Shown here piece after piece: positions 7,251 to 13,914 of a stretch of 26,784 bases of DNA. How positions within the stretch are numbered: the first letter of the stretch is position 1; every line of letters starts with the position of its first letter. Made by a program: the position numbers and the translations under genes. The notes below the pieces were generated by a model. The model searched no databases, was not told the origin of the DNA, and was given only the letters and a program-made list of their open reading frames with translations. The DNA is taken from the NCBI GenBank assembly GCA_910589335.1, contig CAJUTW010000013.1:1-26784 (forward strand). Direction: 5' to 3'. The stretch comes from an uncultured Bacilli bacterium (GTDB taxonomy: Bacteria > Bacillota_I > Bacilli_A > RF39 > UBA660).

Positions 7251-7775
7251 TTATTCATCTTCACTTATTTCATTTAATTCTAAAAATTGTTTAGTATTAC
7301 CAATTGTAAGCTTCTTATTTTTTCTTCCCTGTAATATCTGTGAAATTTCTCCATCTTGAAAAATAACAAAAGCAGGATAATTAGTAGTCAATTTATTCTT
7401 AAACTTAAATTTATCATTAAAATCATTAACAAAACTTTCTTGATCTAAATTAGATAAATTTAAATAAATAATAGTATCCTTTAATTCTTTTTTTTCTATT
7501 AATTTTTTTAATTCTTTTTCATAACTTCTACAAGCATCCCAAGAAGCAGTACACATATAAATTACTGTACTAGGATTTTCCATTAAATAATGATCTAAAT
7601 CATCATAAGTAATTTCTAGTAAAGAATCTCTAATAACAGGAATTTCTTTTTGATAATCATCATAAACTTTATACCATTTACATAAATATAGAGTTAAACA
7701 AATTCCTAGCAAGAAAATAACTATCAAAATAACATAATTTTTAAACCCTTTTTTTAAACCATCCATATCTGTCAA
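7251..7775 (-). CDS. membrane-anchored thioredoxin-like protein
   Basis: A 174-residue protein with one N-terminal membrane helix (about 13-32, NYVILIVIFLLGICLTLYL) and a thioredoxin-like domain outside the membrane. The active-site region reads IYMCTASWDACRSYEKEL: the two cysteines, C75 and C82, are separated by six residues instead of the usual two. The cis-proline loop is visible in TNYPAFVIFQDGE. It resembles thioredoxin-like proteins such as bacteriocin-transport accessory factors, but the family is not certain. The start chosen is TTG at 7775, 8 bases after AAGGAG; a GTG at 7784 overlaps that site. It leads an operon with trmL. A candidate extended -10 (TGCTAAAAT) lies at about 7798-7806. 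Confidence 0.75.
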   Translation of the reverse strand: MTDMDGLKKGFKNYVILIVIFLLGICLTLYLCKWYKVYDDYQKEIPVIRDSLLEITYDDLDHYLMENPSTVIYMCTASWDACRSYEKELKKLIEKKELKDTIIYLNLSNLDQESFVNDFNDKFKFKNKLTTNYPAFVIFQDGEISQILQGRKNKKLTIGNTKQFLELNEISEDE

Positions 7776-7838
7776 AAGAATCACTCCTTACACTTACATT
7801 TTAGCACATTTTATAAAATTTTAATATATGATTTTAAT

Positions 7839-10010
7839 TTATTGATACTTCTTTACAATATTTCTAATAGTAAAAACATCTTCATCAAAAAAATCCAATC
7901 TAATACAACAATTATTAATTTTTTTAGATAAATCATTATTTATATAATTAAGAATATAAGTATTAATACCATCAAAATATACAGGAAATTTTCTATTTTT
8001 AAAATCTATTAAATTATATTCATAACTATTAACATTTATATCTAAAATATTTCCCTTAATAATCATATTAAAAACTCTTCCGTAACCTAAAATTTCAAAA
8101 GATGTAAAGCCAAATTTACTTATATATTTCTCTAAAAAATCTTCAATTTCTAACTCATTAAGCTCAGGAGATAACGTAATACTTTTAATATTCATCTTAT
8201 TTAAATAATAAGCAGTATAAATATTTGTAACATTTAAAGAATAATTTAAAATAACATCTAAATTAGAAAAATCAAAATATTCAGAAACTAAACTTCTCTC
8301 CATTAATTTATTAGTAATATCAAAACTACATCTTTCAGTCATAAAATAAACCTTTTCATTATCTTTATATAAATCATATAACTTTCTTTCAGCAACATAA
8401 ACTCTATCTACATTAAGTTCTAAACAAACATCAAGTTGTTCTTTATTTCTAACTAAACAAGAAATATTATTATTTTTTTTATTATGTTCCATACTTTTAG
8501 TAAAAACTACTTCTTTTTTTATAACTTCAACTTTTTTATTTTTACGTATTGAAATTAACTTATCAACTAATTTTCTTCTCATCTCATTAATTATTTTTAT
8601 AGGTATAAAAATATTATCATCTAAATCAATTAAAAATTTATTACAAATAAAAGGACTATCTCCCAATTTATTAAGTTTTTTAATAATATCTTCTTTTGTT
8701 GTTGCTATTTTTAAAGCTTTAAAAATTGCATCTTCTTCTAAACTAAATTTATCTATCCCATCACTAATTGTAATTTTTAATTTTTTTCCTAATTTAGCTT
8801 CCACTTCAAATAAAATATTTATTCTTTTTTGATCAATATTTTGAAATTCTTTATTTAATAAATAATCCTGAGTTTTTACAACAATATCATTTTTTTCTAA
8901 ATTGATTTTATTATCAACATAACAAATATCATTAGAAGAATTAGTAAGCATCATTTTTTTATCGTATAAAAAATTTACAACTAAGCCACTTTTACTTTTT
9001 AAAAATCTTATTGCATCATATTGGTTTAATTGATATCCATTTTGTAATTTGATTTTTATTTTATCTTTATTAACATCTATTACTTTACCAATTTCTAATC
9101 CTATATGATTTGGAGAATCTATATTTAATAATTCTTTATCACCAGCATTAAATAGACGCCCTTTAGTAAAATCTCTATTAAAAATAGTTTTTAGTTTATT
9201 AGTTTCTTCAAATAAATTTATCGCTTCTTCATCTATTAATTTCCTATAAAATCTTGTAATAAAACCAACATATAAAGGACTCTTCATTCTCCCTTCTATT
9301 TTAAAACTATCTATACTGCTATTTAATAATCGTTTAATAAATGTAGTAGTATTTAATTCTTTTGTACTAAGTAAATATTTTTTCTCACTTAAAATTTTTC
9401 CATTTTTAACTAAAGTAAAAGGCATTCTACAAGTTCCTGTACACTCTCCTCTATTACCACTTCTACCACCTAACATACTACTCATTAAACAAAGTCCTGA
9501 ATAAGAAATACACAAAGCACCATGAATAAAAACTTCTTTTTCTATTGAAGTATCAATACTATCTATCTCATCAATACTTAACTCTCTTGAAAAAACAACT
9601 CGCTTAACACCTAAATCATAAAATAACTTACAAGTTTCCTTTGAAGAAGTATTAGCTTGAGTAGATGCATGAATTTCTAAATTAGGATACATCTCTCGAA
9701 GCAAACAAATCATTCCAAAATCTTGAACAATTAAAGCATCAACTCCATTTTTATGTAAAAAATAAGCTTGTTTTAAAAAATCTTCCACTTCATTATTTTT
9801 AACTAAAGTATTCATAGTAACATAAACTTTTACGCCATATAAATGACTAAATTTAATTGCTTCTACTATTTCTTCATTAGTAAAATTCGTTGCAAACTTT
9901 CTTGCTCCAAAACTTTTACTTGCTAAATATACTGCATCACAACCATTAAAAATAGCTTGTCTTAAACACTCCATATCTCCAACTGGTGCAAGTAATTCCT
10001 TCTTCTTCAT
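7839..10010 (-). CDS. U32-family protein, likely RNA hydroxylation (TrhP/RlhA-like)
   Basis: A 723-residue member of the U32 collagenase-like family. The N-terminal barrel starts KKKELLAPVGDMECLRQAIF and contains NGCDAVYLASKSFGARKFA. The U32 signature is at about 160-196: EVFIHGALCISYSGLC, GGRSGNRGEC, TGTCRMP, giving C167, C174, C190 and C194, which in this family bind an iron-sulfur cluster. Despite the peptidase name, characterised bacterial members (TrhP, RlhA) make 5-hydroxyuridine in tRNA or 5-hydroxycytidine in 23S rRNA. The long C-terminal half (about 380-723) corresponds to the DUF3656-containing extension. The ATG at 10010 has GGGTGA 6 bases upstream; the 11 codons before it are not needed. 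It is monocistronic, with its own promoter. Confidence 0.88.
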   Translation of the reverse strand: MKKKELLAPVGDMECLRQAIFNGCDAVYLASKSFGARKFATNFTNEEIVEAIKFSHLYGVKVYVTMNTLVKNNEVEDFLKQAYFLHKNGVDALIVQDFGMICLLREMYPNLEIHASTQANTSSKETCKLFYDLGVKRVVFSRELSIDEIDSIDTSIEKEVFIHGALCISYSGLCLMSSMLGGRSGNRGECTGTCRMPFTLVKNGKILSEKKYLLSTKELNTTTFIKRLLNSSIDSFKIEGRMKSPLYVGFITRFYRKLIDEEAINLFEETNKLKTIFNRDFTKGRLFNAGDKELLNIDSPNHIGLEIGKVIDVNKDKIKIKLQNGYQLNQYDAIRFLKSKSGLVVNFLYDKKMMLTNSSNDICYVDNKINLEKNDIVVKTQDYLLNKEFQNIDQKRINILFEVEAKLGKKLKITISDGIDKFSLEEDAIFKALKIATTKEDIIKKLNKLGDSPFICNKFLIDLDDNIFIPIKIINEMRRKLVDKLISIRKNKKVEVIKKEVVFTKSMEHNKKNNNISCLVRNKEQLDVCLELNVDRVYVAERKLYDLYKDNEKVYFMTERCSFDITNKLMERSLVSEYFDFSNLDVILNYSLNVTNIYTAYYLNKMNIKSITLSPELNELEIEDFLEKYISKFGFTSFEILGYGRVFNMIIKGNILDINVNSYEYNLIDFKNRKFPVYFDGINTYILNYINNDLSKKINNCCIRLDFFDEDVFTIRNIVKKYQ

Positions 10011-10033
10011 AAACGTCACCCTTTTTTGAAAAT

Positions 10034-10063
10034 AGTATAACATAATCTATTAAAAACTTTCAA
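10034..10063 (-). promoter_or_regulatory. promoter of the U32 gene
   Basis: On the minus strand TTGAAA (10063-10058), an 18-base spacer and TATACT (10039-10034), with TG one base before the -10 (extended -10). Confidence 0.6.
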
Positions 10064-10078
10064 TTAATAGCATATAAT
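10050..10078 (+). promoter_or_regulatory. promoter placing the start of transcription on the ATG of the gene at 10084
   Basis: TATAAT at 10073-10078 with a weak -35 TTAAAA (10050-10055, spacer 17). Transcription would begin 6-7 bases on, at the ATG of 10084, leaving no leader and no ribosome binding site. It overlaps the divergent promoter of the U32 gene. Confidence 0.5.
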
Positions 10079-10083
10079 TAATT

Positions 10084-10443
10084 ATGAATAATCAATCTGA
10101 AACAATTAAACGTTTAACTTTTGAAAATTACATCTGGATAATTTACATAGTAATTGCTATTGGAAATATTTTTGGAGATGAATTGATAAAAAAATCCATC
10201 ACTAATCATGATGAAAAATCTAATAATTTAGCTAATCATATTTTTACAATAAGTTTAATAATTACTATTTTAATATACTTCTATTTTTTAGAAAGAAATA
10301 TTTATGATTATAAAAAACACAAAAATAGCAAAGCTTATCAAATTAGATTATTTGGAAGTATTTTAACTTTTGTAGGAATAATATGTTTTTTATATTTTCA
10401 ATTAAACGTCTCTAAAGAAAATGATACAGTCTCATCCATTTGA
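10084..10443 (+). CDS. small three-helix membrane protein, paralogue 1
   Basis: A 119-residue unknown protein with three predicted membrane helices (about 14-31, 52-70 and 89-106) and charged loops. It is clearly related to the protein at 10787-11164: NYIWIIYIVIAIGNIF followed by an acidic and KK-rich loop matches NNIWLLYLVIIGISFIANEYEKK, and the second helix ends IYFYFLERNIYDYKK versus VYLYFAKDGYDNVKN. No Shine-Dalgarno sequence precedes the ATG, and TATAAT ends only 5 bases before it, so the message is probably leaderless. Its 3' end overlaps by 12 bases the end of the opposing gene at 10432. I do not know the family. Confidence 0.75.
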   Translation: MNNQSETIKRLTFENYIWIIYIVIAIGNIFGDELIKKSITNHDEKSNNLANHIFTISLIITILIYFYFLERNIYDYKKHKNSKAYQIRLFGSILTFVGIICFLYFQLNVSKENDTVSSI

Positions 10444-10734
10444 TTTTAAGTTTTCAATTTCTTTATTTAAAGCATTAACCATTTTTTTAAGCATTGCAAT
10501 TTCTCTTTCCGTATTCCAATTACTAGAATTTAAAGTTTGAGGATTTGAGATATGCCCTCTTTCTTGTTGAACCTGCTGATAAAAAGCATTGGTTGATAAA
10601 ACTTGTGCCGTTAACATCAACCAATTACCCAAAGCATTTTGTTCATTAGCTGTCAAATCATCAATCAATAAATATCCCACTACAACAGCACTAAAAGAAA
10701 ATGCTTTAGCAGGTATATTAGGAATTATACTCAT
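10432..10734 (-). CDS. small conserved-looking protein with amphipathic N-terminus
   Basis: A 100-residue protein of unknown function. Residues 1-30 are hydrophobic (PNIPAKAFSFSAVVVGYLL), followed by LTANEQNALGNWLML, TAQVLSTNAFYQQVQQ and a C-terminal coiled-coil helix (about 73-98, EREIAMLKKMVNALNKEIEN). I have the impression of similar small proteins in other Clostridia and Bacilli but cannot name the family. The ATG at 10734 has AGGTGA 6 bases upstream. It is nested head to head and tail to tail between the two plus-strand paralogues, with a TATAAT (plus-strand attata, 10752-10757) on its own strand. Confidence 0.75.
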   Translation of the reverse strand: MSIIPNIPAKAFSFSAVVVGYLLIDDLTANEQNALGNWLMLTAQVLSTNAFYQQVQQERGHISNPQTLNSSNWNTEREIAMLKKMVNALNKEIENLKSNG

Positions 10735-10775
10735 TTCACATCACCTATAAAATTATATTATTAAACTAAAAAGAA

Positions 10776-10781
10776 TATATT
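10776..10781 (+). promoter_or_regulatory. -10 box just ahead of the ATG at 10787
   Basis: TATATT ends 5 bases before the ATG at 10787, the same arrangement as in front of the paralogue at 10084. No clear -35 is visible (TTATAT at 10753-10758 is the best) and there is no ribosome binding site. Confidence 0.4.
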
Positions 10782-10786
10782 TTAAT

Positions 10787-11164
10787 ATGAATGAAAATTT
10801 TAATAGATTAGAAGACATCAAAATAGAAAATAACATTTGGCTTTTATACCTTGTAATTATAGGTATTTCTTTTATTGCAAATGAATATGAAAAAAAATAC
10901 TTTTTATATAATGATCAAAAAGCTAAAGAGATATATCGAATTTTAACCATTATAATATTCGCAACTGTAACTATCGTTTACCTATATTTCGCAAAAGATG
11001 GTTATGACAATGTTAAAAATTTAAAACCTTGGGATGATAAAAGAAAAGTTAATTTAACTAAACTTAATTCCTTAGCTTCAAATCTAATTTTAATTGCAGG
11101 TCTTATCTTTTTATATATTGCTATAGTTGATACTGAACTAGATGTCGAAATTGCTTTTAATTAA
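10787..11164 (+). CDS. small three-helix membrane protein, paralogue 2
   Basis: A 125-residue protein with three predicted membrane helices (about 16-32, 50-69 and 97-113), a paralogue of the protein at 10084-10443 with the same helix spacing and the shared N-terminal pattern N-x-I-W-x-x-Y-x-V-I. Between helices 2 and 3 it has NLKPWDDKRKVNLTKLNSLAS, basic like the first copy. A second ATG lies at 10791, out of frame. No ribosome binding site is present before 10787. Function unknown. The pair encloses an opposing small gene, so the three may be a unit, but nothing in the sequence says what it does. Confidence 0.75.
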   Translation: MNENFNRLEDIKIENNIWLLYLVIIGISFIANEYEKKYFLYNDQKAKEIYRILTIIIFATVTIVYLYFAKDGYDNVKNLKPWDDKRKVNLTKLNSLASNLILIAGLIFLYIAIVDTELDVEIAFN

Positions 11165-11166
11165 AA

Positions 11167-11189
11167 AGAATGATTATTATAACCATTCT
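11167..11189 (-). terminator. terminator downstream of the gene at 11299
   Basis: On the minus strand AGAATGGTTAT pairs with ATAATCATTCT across one base (about 9 usable pairs, one G-U), followed by TTTTTAATT. It stands about 110 bases past the stop of the gene at 11299 but only 8 bases past the end of the unassigned reading frame at 11198. Confidence 0.55.
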
Positions 11190-11197
11190 CTAAAAAT

Positions 11198-11298
11198 TTA
11201 CTTACTTTTAACTTTTTCTTCTTCAATAACTACACCAAAATCATTAAATTCTAAATTACCATTTTCATTACTTGTTATAACTTTAAAAAAAATAAATC
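11198..11298 (-). other. unassigned coding-like tail without a start codon
   Basis: Between the stop of the acidic protein (11299) and its terminator, a shifted frame on the minus strand reads about 33 codons ending NGNLEFNDFGVVIEEEKVKSK and a TAA at 11198-11200. It looks protein-like, with a plausible strand and a charged tail, but has neither ATG/GTG/TTG nor a ribosome binding site, and it contains an 8-T run. It may be the relic of a lost gene or of a longer C-terminus of the upstream protein. Confidence 0.3.
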
Positions 11299-11652
11299 TT
11301 ATCTATGATAATGACCTTTATCTGGATTATTAAAATCATTACTTTTAAATAATTCATCTAATTCTTTAAAAAACTCTTCAAGCTTTTCATCCTGTGTAAT
11401 AGTTCTAATATAGCTGTCGCCATTTTCTTTTATACCACATCTAATTTCTACAGCTGGATTATCTTCGCTAATTTTCTCTGCACCTGGAAGAGTCCTTGCA
11501 TAAGCACCTAAAAATTTTTGATATTCCAAAAAACTTTTTCTCTTCTGTTCTTCTTCTCTTTTTCTAGCTTCTATTTCCTCACTAGTTGGTAGATTTTTAA
11601 ATAAATCACCAAACAAATCATCAAATTGCTTATCAAATTTTTCATCATCCAT
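11299..11652 (-). CDS. small acidic protein of unknown function
   Basis: A 117-residue acidic protein that I do not recognise. It is rich in D, E, F and K, begins DDEKFDKQFDDLFGDLFKN, has a charged helix with EEIEARKREEEQKRKSF, and ends with DELFKSNDFNNPDKGHYHR. No membrane segment is visible. ATG at 11652 is preferred; a GTG at 11661 is in frame and overlaps the purine-rich site GGGGGAAAGAG. It is transcribed alone from a perfect consensus promoter (11686-11714), which suggests that it is well expressed during growth. It could bind a partner through its acidic helices, but this is not shown. Confidence 0.72.
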   Translation of the reverse strand: MDDEKFDKQFDDLFGDLFKNLPTSEEIEARKREEEQKRKSFLEYQKFLGAYARTLPGAEKISEDNPAVEIRCGIKENGDSYIRTITQDEKLEEFFKELDELFKSNDFNNPDKGHYHR

Positions 11653-11685
11653 AATATTCACTCTTTCCCCCTAAATATTGCCCAT

Positions 11686-11714
11686 ATTATATATTAAATT
11701 ATTCTTTTTGTCAA
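11686..11714 (-). promoter_or_regulatory. consensus housekeeping promoter
   Basis: On the minus strand TTGACA (11714-11709), a 17-base spacer and TATAAT (11691-11686): a perfect sigma-A consensus, 34 bases before the ATG at 11652. Confidence 0.85.
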
Positions 11715-11745
11715 CACTCCCAACTATATAGTAGTATTAAAAATG

Positions 11746-11782
11746 AAAAACTCTAACTAATTTTCCATCAGTTAGAGTTTTT
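11746..11782 (-). terminator. terminator of the fur-rbr operon
   Basis: AAAAACTCTAACT (11746-11758) and its exact reverse complement at 11770-11782 form a 13-bp stem with an 11-base loop. On the minus strand the stem ends in a T run. It lies 18 bases after the rubrerythrin stop codon. Confidence 0.9.
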
Positions 11783-11800
11783 CTTAATTCAAAATTTATA

Positions 11801-12343
11801 TTATTCGTAGTTATCAGCTTTAACTTCAAAATATGCTTGTGGATGAGCACATACTGGACAAACTTTTGGAGCTTCTTTTCCAATACAAATATGTCCACAA
11901 TTACGACATACCCAAACTCTATCTCCATCTTTACTAAATACCAAATCACCTTTAACATTTTCAAGTAATTTTCTATATCTTTCTTCATGTGCTTTTTCAA
12001 TAGCTGCAACTCCTCTAAATTTAGCTGCTATAGCAGTAAATCCTTCTTCTTCAGCTACTTTTGCAAACTCATCATACATATCAGTCCACTCATAATTTTC
12101 ACCATCAGCTGCTGCCTCTAAATTTAAAGCAGTAGTAGGAATGTCTCCACCATTTAATTCTTTAAACCACATTTTAGCATGTTCTTTCTCATTATCAGCA
12201 GTTTCTAAAAATATTGCTGCAATTTGTTCATATCCTTCTTTTTTAGCTTTACTAGCAAAATAAGTATATTTATTTCTTGCTTGAGACTCTCCTGCAAATG
12301 CAGTCATCAAATTTTGTTCTGTTTTACTTCCTTTTAGTTCCAT
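11801..12343 (-). CDS. rbr: rubrerythrin
   Basis: A 180-residue rubrerythrin, a peroxide-reducing non-haem iron protein of anaerobes. The N-terminal four-helix bundle carries the diiron ligands: GESQARNKY (E19), ETADNEKEH (E52, H55), then MYDEFAKVAEEEGF and AAIEKAHEERY. The C-terminal rubredoxin domain has two zinc-ribbon-like CxxC pairs (CRNCG and CPVCAHPQAYF), which bind a single iron. The length is standard. The ATG at 12343 has GGAAAGAGG 6 bases upstream; an upstream TTG at 12376 lies inside the preceding gene. It begins 5 bp after the Fur-family regulator gene, so the two are one operon, ended by a strong hairpin at 11746-11782. Its presence points to an anaerobic lifestyle. Confidence 0.95.
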   Translation of the reverse strand: MELKGSKTEQNLMTAFAGESQARNKYTYFASKAKKEGYEQIAAIFLETADNEKEHAKMWFKELNGGDIPTTALNLEAAADGENYEWTDMYDEFAKVAEEEGFTAIAAKFRGVAAIEKAHEERYRKLLENVKGDLVFSKDGDRVWVCRNCGHICIGKEAPKVCPVCAHPQAYFEVKADNYE

Positions 12344-12348
12344 AATTT

Positions 12349-12732
12349 TTACCTCTTTCCTTGACAATCTAAACAAACTCCTTCATAAGTTGTGTAAATT
12401 TTACTTATCTTAAATAAATATTTATCTTCGACTATCTCTTTATTACATTTATAATCATCATCAAATAAATCCATTATTTTTCCACATTCACAGCAAACAA
12501 AATGATTATGAGGAACTCTATTCCCATCATAATGAACACTATCTAAAAAAGTAATCTTATCTATATAACCTTCTTTAACTAATTTATTAAGATTTCTATA
12601 TATTGTAGCTTGACCTATCCCCAACTTTTTAGCATTAATTTTATCGATAATTTCATTAATAGTTGGATGACTTTTATCTTCTACTATACTTTTATAGATT
12701 ATCTCCTTTTGTTTTGTATTTCTTGTATTCAT
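12349..12732 (-). CDS. Fur-family metalloregulator, PerR-like
   Basis: A 127-residue Fur superfamily repressor. The N-terminal winged helix shows HPTINEIIDKINAKKLGIGQATIYRNLNKLVKEGYIDK. The metal-binding half has HYDGNRVPHNHFVCCECGKI, with a regulatory H-x-H, and a structural zinc site made of C-E-C and C-L-D-C near the C-terminus. Coupling to rubrerythrin and the lack of iron-uptake genes nearby favour PerR, the peroxide sensor; the operator favours neither (see 12744-12762). It probably represses its own operon. The ATG at 12732 has GGTG and weak purines in front; the distance to rbr is 5 bp. Its subtype cannot be settled from this sequence. Confidence 0.9.
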   Translation of the reverse strand: MNTRNTKQKEIIYKSIVEDKSHPTINEIIDKINAKKLGIGQATIYRNLNKLVKEGYIDKITFLDSVHYDGNRVPHNHFVCCECGKIMDLFDDDYKCNKEIVEDKYLFKISKIYTTYEGVCLDCQGKR

Positions 12733-12743
12733 AATAACACCTT

Positions 12744-12762
12744 ATTGATAATAATTATCAAT
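12744..12762 (-). promoter_or_regulatory. Fur/PerR-type operator (7-1-7 box)
   Basis: ATTGATAATAATTATCAAT is a perfect 9-1-9 inverted repeat; its core TGATAATnATTATCA equals the Bacillus subtilis Fur box. It lies 3 bases after the -10 and covers the expected start of transcription, so a bound repressor would block the fur-rbr promoter. Confidence 0.85.
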
Positions 12763-12765
12763 ATA

Positions 12766-12794
12766 ATTATAACACTCTAAAAATTTAAGGTCAA
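12766..12794 (-). promoter_or_regulatory. fur-rbr operon promoter
   Basis: On the minus strand TTGACC (12794-12789), a 17-base spacer and TATAAT (12771-12766), directly upstream of the 7-1-7 operator. Confidence 0.8.
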
Positions 12795-12843
12795 TAATAT
12801 CACTTATTTTTTTAAGTAGAATATTATAAAGTAGGTGATTATC

Positions 12844-13056
12844 ATGAATTTAAAACATAAACCTTTCTGTAGATGCAATACATGTAAAATAAGAAGAAGG
12901 AGTAGTATCTTCTTCCTACTTGGTATTTTAATTAATTTAATTATTATTTTTTATCAATTACTTATCTTAATATTTATAACAACTAAACTTAATGTAATAA
13001 TTTTATTTTTTGAACTAATCTTTATATGTTTCTTCATTTTCTTTATTTTTTTCTGA
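12844..13056 (+). CDS. tiny membrane protein with N-terminal cysteine motif
   Basis: A 70-residue protein: a basic N-terminus with three cysteines (HKPFCRCNTCKIRRR) and then very hydrophobic helices from about residue 20 to the end (ILINLIIIFYQLLILIFI and a second helix ending in F and I). CxCxxC could bind a metal. The ATG at 12844 has a good site, TAGGTGAT, 5 bases upstream, which argues that it is real despite its composition; TATTAT lies further upstream. Its last 42 bases overlap the end of ysxE on the opposite strand. It is divergent from fur. Unknown family. Confidence 0.5.
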   Translation: MNLKHKPFCRCNTCKIRRRSSIFFLLGILINLIIIFYQLLILIFITTKLNVIILFFELIFICFFIFFIFF

Positions 13057-13914
13057 AGCAAAAGAAAGTGTCAATAAAACATAATCAACAATCTTTTTAA
13101 CCATCAAACAATCCTGATAATTATTTTTAGTAAATACCACTCTTTCAGGAATACATATAACCGCAAAAAATAAATTCACTTCATCTTGTGCTAACTGATA
13201 TTTACTATTGTAAAATGAAAATAAACTTAAAAAATCAACATTAATAGCTTCTTTTCTATAAAAACTAATTAAATCATAAACAACTAAACCCTTTGTAGCA
13301 TCTTTATAATCTATAAAATAACTTCTATCTCCTACTCTAAAATTATTTAAACTAACATTTTTAATTAATAATACTTCTCTAACATTTCTATTTTCAATAC
13401 TAAACCAATTTTCTAAATTATTTTTAGCTATTCTAAGTAATTGATAAAAACTACTTATATTTTTTAATAACAAATATTGAGCAGGAGATATAAACTCTAT
13501 ACCTTCTAAATAATCTTGTAAATCTAAATAGTACTTCATTGTATTATCAATTCTAATATTTAACTCTTCATATATTTCTTTAAAATTATCATGATTATAT
13601 TCTACATAAGTAGTAGTTTTTAAATGTAATATCGCTAATGCATAAATTAGCTCTTTTGCTTTGATATATTTATCAGTTATATTATCTTTATAATATGGAT
13701 ATAACTCATAATAATCATTATAATTATTTTCAATAGGTAAAAAATAATCATATCTTACTTGATTTAAATAATTAAATAAATGTTCTTTATCACTATCTTT
13801 CATTTTCAACAAATAATTTGACTGATCAGAATTAATAATTACATAATTATCTAAATATGTTAACTTTTTAGTTCTTATATCATATTTTGACAAACAATCT
13901 TTTATATTAATCAT
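13015..13914 (-). CDS. ysxE: spore coat pseudokinase YsxE-like
   Basis: A 299-residue CotS/YsxE-type protein with the aminoglycoside-phosphotransferase fold. The expected catalytic loop is altered: KNVSLNNF (185-192) stands where active kinases have H-x-D-x-x-x-x-N, whereas IDYKDATKG (201-209) keeps the metal-binding Asp position and VVYDLISFYRK (211-221) the following helix. YsxE is a coat protein of Bacillus subtilis assembled through SpoVID. The start ATG at 13914 overlaps the stop of the LysM protein by 8 bases, which indicates translational coupling. In Bacillus subtilis spoVID and ysxE are also adjacent and in this order. The identification rests on order plus fold. Confidence 0.82.
   Translation of the reverse strand: MINIKDCLSKYDIRTKKLTYLDNYVIINSDQSNYLLKMKDSDKEHLFNYLNQVRYDYFLPIENNYNDYYELYPYYKDNITDKYIKAKELIYALAILHLKTTTYVEYNHDNFKEIYEELNIRIDNTMKYYLDLQDYLEGIEFISPAQYLLLKNISSFYQLLRIAKNNLENWFSIENRNVREVLLIKNVSLNNFRVGDRSYFIDYKDATKGLVVYDLISFYRKEAINVDFLSLFSFYNSKYQLAQDEVNLFFAVICIPERVVFTKNNYQDCLMVKKIVDYVLLTLSFASEKNKENEETYKD

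Noticed and set aside
11299..11310. Programmed frameshift joining the 117-residue protein to the tail at 11198
   Set aside because: The tail's frame has its own TAG just upstream of the join, the T run comes after the stop, and no slippery heptamer is visible.
11142..11333. Plus-strand frame after the second membrane paralogue
   Set aside because: Low-complexity, overlaps the end of both neighbours, and no ribosome binding site.
11737..12009. Frame of about 90 codons overlapping rubrerythrin
   Set aside because: It is the same strand in another frame inside rbr and runs through the terminator.
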